A model generated the notes under the pieces. It did no database searches. It had not been told where the DNA came from and worked only from the letters and a program-made list of their open reading frames with translations. This document shows, piece by piece, positions 1 through 5,576 of a DNA stretch of 5,593 nt; positions within the stretch are counted from its first letter, which is position 1; every line of letters starts with the position of its first letter. Source of the stretch: a bacterium (GTDB lineage: Bacteria > Atribacterota > Phoenicimicrobiia > Phoenicimicrobiales > Phoenicimicrobiaceae). Where the stretch lies: contig JAHJOY010000163.1 of assembly GCA_018819665.1 (NCBI GenBank), forward strand, positions 1 through 5,593, given 5' to 3'. The position numbers and the translations under genes were made by a program.

Positions 1-42
1 CCCCTACATTACTATTTTGTTTACTTTTTGAACTACAATCAC

Positions 43-1218
43 TTATAAATTTTTATGTTTTTCTGCTATTTCACCGGCTAATTTTATTAAAGAATTGTAA
101 TCTTCTTCTTTAGGGTAGCCCTTTATTATCACCGGAGAAAGAACCTCTACTTTTAAATTACCTATTATTGCACTAATATTTTCCAGCATCTTTCCTCCCC
201 ATCCATAAGAACCGATAACCGAAGCATATCTTAATTTTGGCCTTAAAGCATTGGCCAGATAAACTGCCGACACTACCTGGGGATGTGCGCCGGCTAAAAC
301 CGTAGGTGAGGCAATTACAATGGTAGCGGCATCCACCAAAGCTATAGCTAATTCCCCTATGTCGGTTTTGGTAAGATTAAAAGGTTTTACAGTTATCCCC
401 TTTCTCATTAATTCTTCAGTCAAGATATACACCATCTCCTCGACACTGCCGTGCATGGAAACATAGGGGATGATTACTTCATTCTCCACTTCATCAGAAA
501 TCCATTCTCTGTAAGCCGACAAAATAAATTCCGGATGAGAATAAATCTGGCCGTGACTGGGGGCAATGGTTTTAATCTCTAATTCCTTCAATTTCTCCAA
601 ATGTTTTTTGATATTGCTGCGGAAAGGCATCATAATCTCCGCATAATAACGCTTGGCGGCAAAATAAACTTTATACTCATCATCTACCCATAAATTACTC
701 TCGGCAAGATGTGCCCCGAACAGGTCACAGCTGAACAAAACCTTATCCTCTTCTAAGTAAGTTAACATGGTTTCCGGCCAGTGTACCCAGGGCGCAAATA
801 TAAATCTTAGAGTTTTCCCTCCTAAAGAGAGAGTATCATTATCGTTTACGGTTATAATTCTGTCTTCCTTTATAAGAAGATGTTCCATCAGCATATTTTT
901 ACATTTCTCATTAGTAACTATCTTCGCTTCCGAATATAATTCTAACATTAGAGGAATAGCCCCGGAATGGTCCTGTTCAGCATGATTTACCACTATATAA
1001 TCCAGATGTTCTATCCCTAAATCATCTAAATTATCCAACAAATCATCTTCTTTGGTCGGGTCAACCGTATCGATTAAAGCGGTCTTCTCCTGACCTTTTA
1101 TTAGATAAGCGTTATAACTGGTGCCCTCGGGAAGGGGGATAAGCTCATCAAATAACCTTCTATCCCAATCAATCGCTCCTACCCAGTAGATATCTTTTTT
1201 TATTTCTTTTACAGTCAT
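43..1218 (-). CDS. fprA: FprA-type flavodiiron protein (O2/NO reductase)
   Basis: This 391-residue cytoplasmic enzyme should reduce O2 to water, or NO to N2O, with electrons from rubredoxin. The N-terminal metallo-beta-lactamase-like domain (about residues 1-245) holds all expected di-iron ligands: H79, E81, D83 and H84 in NHAEQDH, then H146 (PWVHWPET), D165 (SCDLFGAH) and H222 (SHG). The C-terminal flavodoxin domain (about 249-391) has an FMN loop SMHGSVEEM at 254-262, the ASPTVLAGAHP loop at 303-313 and GSYGWGG at 336-342. Length is normal for the two-domain class, with no rubredoxin or flavin reductase fused at the C-terminus. ATG follows GAGGTGAG with a short spacer. That ribosome site lies inside the end of the rubredoxin gene, whose stop is 2 bp upstream, so translation is probably coupled. 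One oddity is Val at 259 where the flavodoxin loop usually has Thr. Whether O2 or NO is the main substrate cannot be told from sequence. Confidence 0.96.
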   Translation of the reverse strand: MTVKEIKKDIYWVGAIDWDRRLFDELIPLPEGTSYNAYLIKGQEKTALIDTVDPTKEDDLLDNLDDLGIEHLDYIVVNHAEQDHSGAIPLMLELYSEAKIVTNEKCKNMLMEHLLIKEDRIITVNDNDTLSLGGKTLRFIFAPWVHWPETMLTYLEEDKVLFSCDLFGAHLAESNLWVDDEYKVYFAAKRYYAEIMMPFRSNIKKHLEKLKELEIKTIAPSHGQIYSHPEFILSAYREWISDEVENEVIIPYVSMHGSVEEMVYILTEELMRKGITVKPFNLTKTDIGELAIALVDAATIVIASPTVLAGAHPQVVSAVYLANALRPKLRYASVIGSYGWGGKMLENISAIIGNLKVEVLSPVIIKGYPKEEDYNSLIKLAGEIAEKHKNL

Positions 1219-1220
1219 TT

Positions 1221-1382
1221 CTAACTCACCTCTTCAAAATCATCTTTGCCCACACCACATACCGGGCATACCCAATCATCGGGCAGGTCTTCAAAGGGAG
1301 TTCCTGGATTTACCCCTGATTCGGGATCGCCTTTCTCAGGTTCATAAATATACCCACAAACAGTACATTCATACTTAATCAT
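1221..1382 (-). CDS. Rubredoxin, 53 residues
   Basis: This is a small one-iron electron carrier of the cytoplasm. The translation starts MIKYECTVCGYIYEPEKGDP and ends in DDFEEVS. The two CxxC knuckles C6-TV-C9 and C39-PV-C42 supply the four iron ligands, and the core aromatic and Gly residues (Y4, G10, Y11, Y13, P40, G43) match classical rubredoxins of about 52-54 residues. ATG is preceded by AAAGGAG nine bases upstream, a good ribosome site, and the TAG stop lies 2 bp before the flavodiiron start. Its place between flavin reductase and flavodiiron protein, downstream of superoxide reductase, makes it the likely shared donor to both reductases. The gene is in the same frame as the upstream flavin reductase, separated by one TAA and six open codons, which is the domain order of Hrb. 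The identity is essentially certain; the partner assignment is inferred from context. Confidence 0.97.
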   Translation of the reverse strand: MIKYECTVCGYIYEPEKGDPESGVNPGTPFEDLPDDWVCPVCGVGKDDFEEVS

Positions 1383-1391
1383 TTTTTCTAA

Positions 1392-1398
1392 CTCCTTT
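1392..1398 (-). promoter_or_regulatory. Ribosome binding site of the rubredoxin gene
   Basis: AAAGGAG on the minus strand lies nine bases before the rubredoxin ATG and directly after the flavin reductase stop. It matters because it shows the rubredoxin can be started independently, even though its frame is continuous with the upstream gene apart from a single TAA. Confidence 0.8.
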
Positions 1399-1400
1399 CT

Positions 1401-1937
1401 TTATTTATTTATTTCTTTTTCCGATTTTTCCTCTTTCGGAATGTAAGTTGGTGCGGTCTTGGGAGAGACACCTCTCTTCACTTGATGGTAATAATCATAA
1501 GTCAATGGTTTTGCCTTTTTAATATTCTCTGCCTCGACAACTTTCCCTACAAATAGAGTATGGGTGCCCGTATCCATTTCCATAATTACTTCTGCTTCCA
1601 TAAAAGCTAAAGTATTTTCCATAATTATGGGCGAACCGGTTACCCCGATCTTATAATTTACTCCCTTAAATTTGTCTTTATCTCTTCCCGATTTAAAACC
1701 AAATCTTCCGATAAATTTCATATCGGTTTCCTGTTCTAATACCGAAACAGCAAAGACTTTACTTTCGGTAATAAACTCATGGGTTAAATTTTCTTTATTA
1801 ATACAAACCGCAATGGTAGTCGGCTCGGAAGTTGTCTGAAAAACTGTATTGGCAATTTGTCCGTTTATCCGGTCTTCTTTTTTGGAACTGATTATATAGA
1901 CACCGTAACTGATATTGCGAAGTGCTTTTAAATCCAT
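1401..1937 (-). CDS. Flavin reductase-like FMN-binding protein, likely NAD(P)H:rubredoxin reductase (Hrb N-terminal type)
   Basis: This 178-residue protein has the FMN-binding split-barrel fold of the flavin reductase-like family. Recognisable parts are the N-terminal YGVYIISSKKEDRINGQIAN segment (11-30) running into TTSEPTTIAVCINK (35-48), the FGFKSGRDKDKF stretch (79-90), GSPIIMENTLAFMEAEV (101-117) and the GTHTLFVGKVVEAE strand (124-137). The C-terminal YHQVKRG...KTAPTYI (150-166) is typical of the flavin reductase half of high-molecular-weight rubredoxin (Hrb), and the last 12 residues are a charged Lys/Glu linker-like tail. By analogy with Hrb it should pass electrons from NAD(P)H through FMN to rubredoxin. 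ATG follows AGAGGAG by eight bases and overlaps the superoxide reductase end by 10 bp, so the two are probably coupled. The TAA stop sits in a short ATAA repeat; 18 bases later the rubredoxin starts in the same frame. Function beyond flavin binding is inferred from neighbours. Confidence 0.9.
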   Translation of the reverse strand: MDLKALRNISYGVYIISSKKEDRINGQIANTVFQTTSEPTTIAVCINKENLTHEFITESKVFAVSVLEQETDMKFIGRFGFKSGRDKDKFKGVNYKIGVTGSPIIMENTLAFMEAEVIMEMDTGTHTLFVGKVVEAENIKKAKPLTYDYYHQVKRGVSPKTAPTYIPKEEKSEKEINK

Positions 1938-2326
1938 TTACTCATCTCCTCTTTATGTTCCCATAATCCATGAACACTACAGTATTCTCTAATCTTTTCC
2001 AATCCTTCTACATCTTTAAAGAAAGATTCTGGTTTGTCACCCGGCTTTAAAAATTTTCGAGAAGCACCTTTTTCGGTAACAACTTCAATCCACTCGATAT
2101 AATGTTTCTCTTCCATGGGATGCAGGGTTGAGCCGACTACCGCCTTAATCCCGGACGGAATCTTTTCCATCACCGGTACATGTTTTTCGGTAGTCTGATC
2201 AGCAGTCTGTTCTTCCATCAGCTTCATTTCCTGCCCGCAGCAGACTAAAGCTCCCTTCCCTTCGTGTAATACCTCAACAATATTTCCGCAAATCTCACAT
2301 TTATAAACCTCTAACTTCTTAGTCAT
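1928..2326 (-). CDS. dfx: Superoxide reductase, 2Fe type (desulfoferrodoxin)
   Basis: This 132-residue cytoplasmic enzyme reduces superoxide to hydrogen peroxide without making O2. The N-terminal desulforedoxin domain (about 1-36) keeps the four Cys of centre I: C10-EI-C13 and the C29-C30 pair. The catalytic domain keeps all centre II ligands, H49, H69, H75, C116 and H119, plus the active-site pair E47-K48 in EKHVP. From memory these positions coincide with the numbering of the Desulfoarculus baarsii enzyme. Length is near the usual 125-130. ATG follows AAAAGGGG with nine bases between. It is the first gene of the redox operon; a 19-bp palindrome ends 18 bases before its ATG, which suggests regulation at this point. 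The 3' end overlaps the flavin reductase start by 10 bp. Electrons for centre II most likely come from the rubredoxin two genes downstream. Confidence 0.97.
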   Translation of the reverse strand: MTKKLEVYKCEICGNIVEVLHEGKGALVCCGQEMKLMEEQTADQTTEKHVPVMEKIPSGIKAVVGSTLHPMEEKHYIEWIEVVTEKGASRKFLKPGDKPESFFKDVEGLEKIREYCSVHGLWEHKEEMSKWI

Positions 2327-2344
2327 TTATATTTACCCCTTTTC

Positions 2345-2363
2345 AATCATAGACACTATGATT
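2345..2363 (-). promoter_or_regulatory. Perfect 19-bp palindrome before superoxide reductase; candidate operator or leader hairpin
   Basis: The minus strand reads AATCATAGTGTCTATGATT: two perfect 8-base arms around TGT, ending just before the AAAAGGGG ribosome site. The inner 15 bases match the PerR box consensus TTATAATnATTATAA at 9 of 14 positions by hand alignment, too weak to name the regulator. PerR is known to control the comparable oxygen-defence genes in Clostridium acetobutylicum, which makes it a reasonable candidate. An overlapping alternative stem, AGACAT with GTGTCT, shares the centre, so an RNA switch role is also possible. Confidence 0.5.
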
Positions 2364-2387
2364 ATGTCTTTTATTTTATCAGTCCCT

Positions 2388-2416
2388 AAAATATTTATAT
2401 TCTCCCCTTAAGTCAT
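2388..2416 (-). promoter_or_regulatory. Tentative sigma-70-type promoter of the redox operon
   Basis: ATGACT (2416-2411) and TATTTT (2393-2388) are 17 bases apart and match the -35 and -10 consensus at 4 of 6 positions each. Transcription would start near 2381, placing the 19-bp palindrome in the leader. Other -10-like hexamers exist in this AT-rich spacer (TATAAA at 2399-2394 and 2439-2434, TAAAAT at 2378-2373), none with a good -35 at proper spacing. The promoter must lie somewhere in 2327-2480 if the operon is independent, but the exact site is uncertain. Confidence 0.2.
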
Positions 2417-2447
2417 TTTTTGTCATTCACTTATTTATAGGTAAAAG

Positions 2448-2475
2448 GAAAGAACTTTCTTTCATTGAAATGAAA
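2448..2475 (-). terminator. Weak hairpins after the MuiA-like gene; possible terminator
   Basis: Just after the stop, the minus strand holds TTTCAT-TTCA-ATGAAA (2475-2460), overlapped by a second AT-rich stem around GAAAGAAAGTTCTTTC (2463-2448), followed by CCTTTTACC. The stems are short and AT-rich and the U tract is only four bases, so this is at best a weak intrinsic terminator. It is the only candidate separating the two gene groups. Confidence 0.25.
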
Positions 2476-2480
2476 TTTTT

Positions 2481-4139
2481 TTACAATCCTTTTACCATCA
2501 TATCCCGGGGATGTTCAACGGTAAAGGTATAAAATATTTCCTGCTTTTGTTGAGTATCTAATTCCAACTCCCATAACCAAATTCCTTTCCGGTCTTCCCA
2601 GTCTTCTTTGTCCGGTTCAAGACTTATTTCATTTATCTTAATTTTAATGCGGTCGTCTTCGGAAACTGGTATAGCTTCAAATAGTTTTACTTTAATCTTT
2701 TTAGACTTATAATTCTCTAAAGTAAGTTTATATTTAAAAGTTGTTTTCTTAGTTCTTGAGGGGATTCCGGCTATCAGGGTTTCATCGACTTTCTTTTCTA
2801 AAAGTTCTCTTTTTACCTTAACATTCTCGTCGATGCCTAAATACAGATCAAACTCCTCGCTGGGCGCAATATTACCAATGACGGAAAATCCCACAAAATC
2901 TCCTTCTAAGAATATATTTACCCGGCCAGCGAGTAATTGAAGGCCTTTACTGTTGGTAACCCGGGAACCAAGATAAGCAAATGGACTAACCCGAGGATAG
3001 CTCGAATACTCAAATTCGGCTGATAAGATTTGCGAAGAAACGGGAAATTTATGTTCCGATTTATCAGATTTTACACTTACCTTAGAAGGGAGATTATAGA
3101 TTATAGCAATACCTTTTTCTTCGGCAGTGGCATATTCCATCTCTGATTCTGCTCGTTCTTCTAACGCTCCCGCCTCTTTTCTAAATGCTTCGGTTTGATA
3201 AGCAGTTGCTAATGGTGCTGATACTTCATCTGTTAAAACTTCGCGTTGATATGGCCTTAACAACCAGGAAGCTACATAAGGCATACTTCCCCCGATTCTT
3301 GGCTTAGCTGTTGATAAAGCGCAATCTACCTCTAACCAATCTTCGCCGGTAACCTGTTTAATTACTCCATAAGAAATTAATTCAACCTCGGATTTTTCAA
3401 AATTTGCGCGGGCATCATATATCGGATTCCAGGAAGCACCACTTACCAGATAAGAAACTTTCAAATCTGTGGTCCCCTCCTTTAATGCTTCCAGCTCCAC
3501 CATAATTGATCTTTTTAGTTTCCCCTGTACCCCGGATATCTGGGACAATTCTCTTTTTAAAGTTTCAACCTTATTCTTTAAATCTCTAATCTCAAGTTCA
3601 CAATCTAAAGTCTGGGTGTAGATATCTTTTAACTCTGTATCTAAAAAAATAAGAATATTCTCTAAATCACTTATTTGCGGCATACTGGTAATCAAATCTT
3701 GAGGAATTTGTGTATTGGAAAATAGAGTTATTGAGTTTAGAAATTTCTTCTTCTCCATAAGTATGGTTTTCAGGTTTTGCATTCGGGTTATCTCATCTTC
3801 TAATTTCTGAATTTCCTCTTTTAATTGCCTAATTCTTTCAGAAGGTACTTCTTCTAAATACTCTCTTTTAACCTGTGCTCCAAAAAGTTTAATTATCGCT
3901 GTTCCTTCTGCAGAAACCCTTAAAGAATTCTCGTCAACCTCGGGAATGATATTTGAGAAAATTGCCGTATAAGTTCCCTTATCAAGTTCAAGATGGGTAA
4001 CCCTATTTATCAAAGCAGAATCAGTATAGACGCAAATCTCGCTAATCTCTGATTTCACTTCAATTTCGGTGGCATAGATATTGACACCAACAAACAAAAT
4101 CAACCCCAAAAATATTATAATTTTTATTATTTTATTCAT
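2481..4139 (-). CDS. Exported MuiA-like protein with DUF4140 and DUF4139 domains
   Basis: The protein has 552 residues counted from ATG at 4139. It opens with MNK and a long hydrophobic stretch (about residues 4-20 of this start), which looks like a signal peptide with a cleavage site near IYA-TEI or an N-terminal anchor. A beta-rich DUF4140-like part follows (SEISEICVYTDSALINR..., then GTYTAIFSNIIPEVDENSLRV). Two charged coiled-coil stretches come next (about 98-135 and 176-203), then the DUF4139 beta domain that begins at YLVSGASWNPIYDARA (about 230-245) and ends in FTVEHPRDMMVKGL, the usual family ending. The family is named after a Rhizobium mucoidy inhibitor; its molecular job is not established, though an envelope role fits the export signal. 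An in-frame TTG at 4145 abuts the GGGAG ribosome site, so ATG 4139, six bases from it, is preferred. It follows the PEBP gene by 12 bp and is probably co-transcribed with it. Confidence 0.85.
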   Translation of the reverse strand: MNKIIKIIIFLGLILFVGVNIYATEIEVKSEISEICVYTDSALINRVTHLELDKGTYTAIFSNIIPEVDENSLRVSAEGTAIIKLFGAQVKREYLEEVPSERIRQLKEEIQKLEDEITRMQNLKTILMEKKKFLNSITLFSNTQIPQDLITSMPQISDLENILIFLDTELKDIYTQTLDCELEIRDLKNKVETLKRELSQISGVQGKLKRSIMVELEALKEGTTDLKVSYLVSGASWNPIYDARANFEKSEVELISYGVIKQVTGEDWLEVDCALSTAKPRIGGSMPYVASWLLRPYQREVLTDEVSAPLATAYQTEAFRKEAGALEERAESEMEYATAEEKGIAIIYNLPSKVSVKSDKSEHKFPVSSQILSAEFEYSSYPRVSPFAYLGSRVTNSKGLQLLAGRVNIFLEGDFVGFSVIGNIAPSEEFDLYLGIDENVKVKRELLEKKVDETLIAGIPSRTKKTTFKYKLTLENYKSKKIKVKLFEAIPVSEDDRIKIKINEISLEPDKEDWEDRKGIWLWELELDTQQKQEIFYTFTVEHPRDMMVKGL

Positions 4140-4145
4140 CTCCAA

Positions 4146-4153
4146 CTCCCTTT
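4146..4153 (-). promoter_or_regulatory. Ribosome binding site that fixes the MuiA-like start
   Basis: AAAGGGAG on the minus strand ends six bases before ATG 4139. The alternative TTG at 4145 directly touches it with no spacer, so it could not be used efficiently. The site overlaps the stop codon of the upstream PEBP gene, which suggests translational coupling. Confidence 0.7.
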
Positions 4154-4595
4154 ATTCTTTATTTTTCGCTCTCTGGTATAAACCAATTAATTCCGCTGTA
4201 GCTAAAATATGTCCTTCCATGGCTTCTTCTAATTCCTTCTTCTTGCAACCCTCTTCTATATGAAGTTTTTCATCGAGAGCATACAATTTAAAGAAATAAC
4301 GGTGAGTCCCTGAAGGCGGGCAAGGGCCTCCATACTCTAATTTCCTGAAATCATTAGTTCCTTGAGTACCCGGAACGGTATTTTCCTCTATAACATCAGT
4401 AACATGGATATTAAATACCACCCAATGCACCCAGGTTCCCATCGGGGCATCAGGATCATCCACAATAAGGGCTAATCTTTTAGTTCCTTCCGGTATGTCC
4501 TCAATAATCAAGCCAGGGTTGATGTCTTTACCATCACAGGTAAATTTTTCCGGAATAAATTCATTGTTTTCAAATTCAAGACTTTCTAATTTCAT
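4152..4595 (-). CDS. YbhB/YbcL family PEBP (Raf kinase inhibitor-like) protein
   Basis: This 147-residue protein belongs to the phosphatidylethanolamine-binding protein fold, bacterial YbhB/YbcL branch. Seen in sequence: IPEKFTCDGKDINPGL (14-29), TKRLALIVDDPDAP (38-51) with the DPDAP motif, WVHW (55-58) with H57 of the anion pocket, NDFRKLEYGGPCPPSGTHRY (81-100) and FFKLYALD (101-108). These form the conserved ligand pocket of the family. There is no signal peptide, so it is cytoplasmic, like YbhB. Length is close to the usual 150-180. ATG follows AAGGAGG by eight bases. It sits 55 bp after the kinase, separated by a palindromic repeat, and 12 bp before the MuiA-like gene. The biological ligand in bacteria is unsettled; the family name does not imply a kinase target here. 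Confidence 0.95.
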   Translation of the reverse strand: MKLESLEFENNEFIPEKFTCDGKDINPGLIIEDIPEGTKRLALIVDDPDAPMGTWVHWVVFNIHVTDVIEENTVPGTQGTNDFRKLEYGGPCPPSGTHRYFFKLYALDEKLHIEEGCKKKELEEAMEGHILATAELIGLYQRAKNKE

Positions 4596-4618
4596 AACTT
4601 TAACCTCCTTTTTTTATG

Positions 4619-4653
4619 TGACAGGGGACGGTCCTCTGTCATTTCCCCTGTCA
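4619..4653. repeat. REP-like palindromic element at the kinase stop codon
   Basis: On the plus strand, TGACAG-G-GGAC-G-GTCC-T-CTGTCA (4619-4641) is a 23-base palindrome broken only by one G/T pair and the centre base. It is followed by TTTCCCCTGTCA, so the outer arms TGACAGGGGA (4619-4628) and TCCCCTGTCA (4644-4653) can pair over 10 bp instead. The two hairpins share one arm and exclude each other. The G/C-rich make-up contrasts with the AT-rich flanks. The form resembles the TGACA...GGGGACGGT...TGTCA palindromes scattered in many anaerobe genomes; that link is from memory. A T7 tract (4654-4660) follows it only on the plus strand, so it does not make an intrinsic terminator in the direction of the genes. 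It may instead protect the kinase mRNA 3' end. Confidence 0.65.
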
Positions 4654-5559
4654 TTTTTTTATCTTATATTTTAAATTTTCTATCTCTTTTTCCAGCCATT
4701 TGGGATATTTGGGTACTGCGCCGGATTGGGAAACTACAAAATTACCTACTATTTCCGCGAACTCCGCCGCCTCATATATGCTGGTTCCGCATAAATAAGA
4801 AAACAGAAAACCTGCACTATAGCTGTCTCCACCTCCTACGGTATCGGCTACCGGCCCATTTATACCTACTACCTTTTCCAACTTGCCATTACGATAAACA
4901 GATGAGCCATTCTTTCCATGAGTAATACAGACAATAGAAGGGTCGTATTCCTGACAAATAAGCTCAGCAAGATTTTCTTGTTTTAATGTTTGGCCGAAGA
5001 GAAGCTCAGAAATAATAAGAGCCTCTCTATCGTTCAGTTTTACTATTGAGCACTGACATAAGGATTTTTCAATCCATTCCTTCTTGTAGTAATTTTGTCT
5101 CAAATTTAAATCATAAAATATGTGATGAGGGTGCACCTGAGAGATAACTTGACTGAGTACTTCTCGGTTTTCTTTGGTCCGTTGAGCGAGAGTCCCAAAA
5201 CAGAATACCTCCCATTTATTTTTGGCTGAACTATCGGCTAAATCTTGATCTAAAATAATATTATCCCAGGCAACATTTTCTTTTATTAGATAAGTAGGAT
5301 GACCTCTTTCATCCAGACTTACCTCCACAATCCCGGTGGGCAAATGGGGATGGATCCGGATAAAAGTAGAATCAATACTCCTTTTTTCTACTTCCTTTAG
5401 AGCTTTTCTGCCCAGAGCATCTTTGCCCACAGAAGAAATAAGTGTTGATTTAAGTCCCATTTTTGTCAGATGAGCAGCAAGGTTAAAGGGGGCACCGCCA
5501 ATATAAGGTTTGTTCTCTATAATATCCCAGAGAATTTCTCCAAACAATAACGCTTTCAC
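4651..5559 (-). CDS. PfkB-family sugar kinase, fructokinase-like
   Basis: This 302-residue cytoplasmic kinase has the ribokinase/PfkB fold and should transfer phosphate from ATP to a sugar hydroxyl. It opens with FGEILWDII (6-14) and the sugar-binding GGAPFNLAAHLTKMG (21-35, PfkB signature 1), which resembles bacterial fructokinases. It continues with GKDALGRKAL (45-54), YDLNLRQNYY (149-158, the position of the usual DPNLR) and the ATP/anion-hole signature DTVGGGDSYSAGF (239-251), with D245 as catalytic base. That signature usually reads GAGD; here it is GGGD. Length is normal. The start is GTG with AGGAGGGG seven bases upstream, and MKALLFGE aligns well with family starts. The TGA stop is the first triplet of the palindromic repeat 4619-4653. 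The exact sugar cannot be told; fructose is the best guess, and other ribokinase-family substrates remain possible. Confidence 0.93.
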   Translation of the reverse strand: MKALLFGEILWDIIENKPYIGGAPFNLAAHLTKMGLKSTLISSVGKDALGRKALKEVEKRSIDSTFIRIHPHLPTGIVEVSLDERGHPTYLIKENVAWDNIILDQDLADSSAKNKWEVFCFGTLAQRTKENREVLSQVISQVHPHHIFYDLNLRQNYYKKEWIEKSLCQCSIVKLNDREALIISELLFGQTLKQENLAELICQEYDPSIVCITHGKNGSSVYRNGKLEKVVGINGPVADTVGGGDSYSAGFLFSYLCGTSIYEAAEFAEIVGNFVVSQSGAVPKYPKWLEKEIENLKYKIKK

Positions 5560-5566
5560 TTTTTTG

Positions 5567-5576
5567 CCCCTCCTTT
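5567..5576 (-). promoter_or_regulatory. Ribosome binding site of the kinase (supports GTG start)
   Basis: AAAGGAGGGG on the minus strand ends seven bases before GTG 5559. No ATG lies at a suitable distance, so this strong site fixes the non-ATG start. The remaining bases to the window edge show no gene or clear promoter. Confidence 0.75.

Noticed and set aside
1..42. Terminator or start of another gene after the flavodiiron protein.
   Set aside because: The 42 bases are AT-rich with no stable inverted repeat or T tract in the gene direction, and are too short to judge a neighbouring gene.
767..985. A 72-codon open frame on the plus strand.
   Set aside because: It lies wholly inside the flavodiiron gene on the opposite strand, has no ribosome site or recognisable domain, and the minus-strand frame carries all the conserved motifs.
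1401..1403. TAA between flavin reductase and rubredoxin as a recoded codon.
   Set aside because: TAA is not the codon used for selenocysteine (TGA) or pyrrolysine (TAG). No recoding hairpin is evident, and rubredoxin has its own ribosome site, so ordinary termination and restart is the simpler reading.
4140..4145. TTG at 4145 as start of the MuiA-like gene, adding two residues.
   Set aside because: The GGGAG ribosome site touches this codon with no spacer, whereas ATG 4139 is six bases away.
4081..4263. A 60-codon open frame on the plus strand.
   Set aside because: It is antisense to the MuiA-like signal peptide and the PEBP C-terminus. Its hydrophobic content is a by-product of AT-rich antisense sequence, and no start signal is visible.
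4619..4660. Rho-independent terminator for the kinase.
   Set aside because: The hairpin is good, but the T7 tract follows it only on the plus strand, where no gene reads into it. In the gene direction the hairpin is followed by an A-rich stretch and then the PEBP ribosome site.
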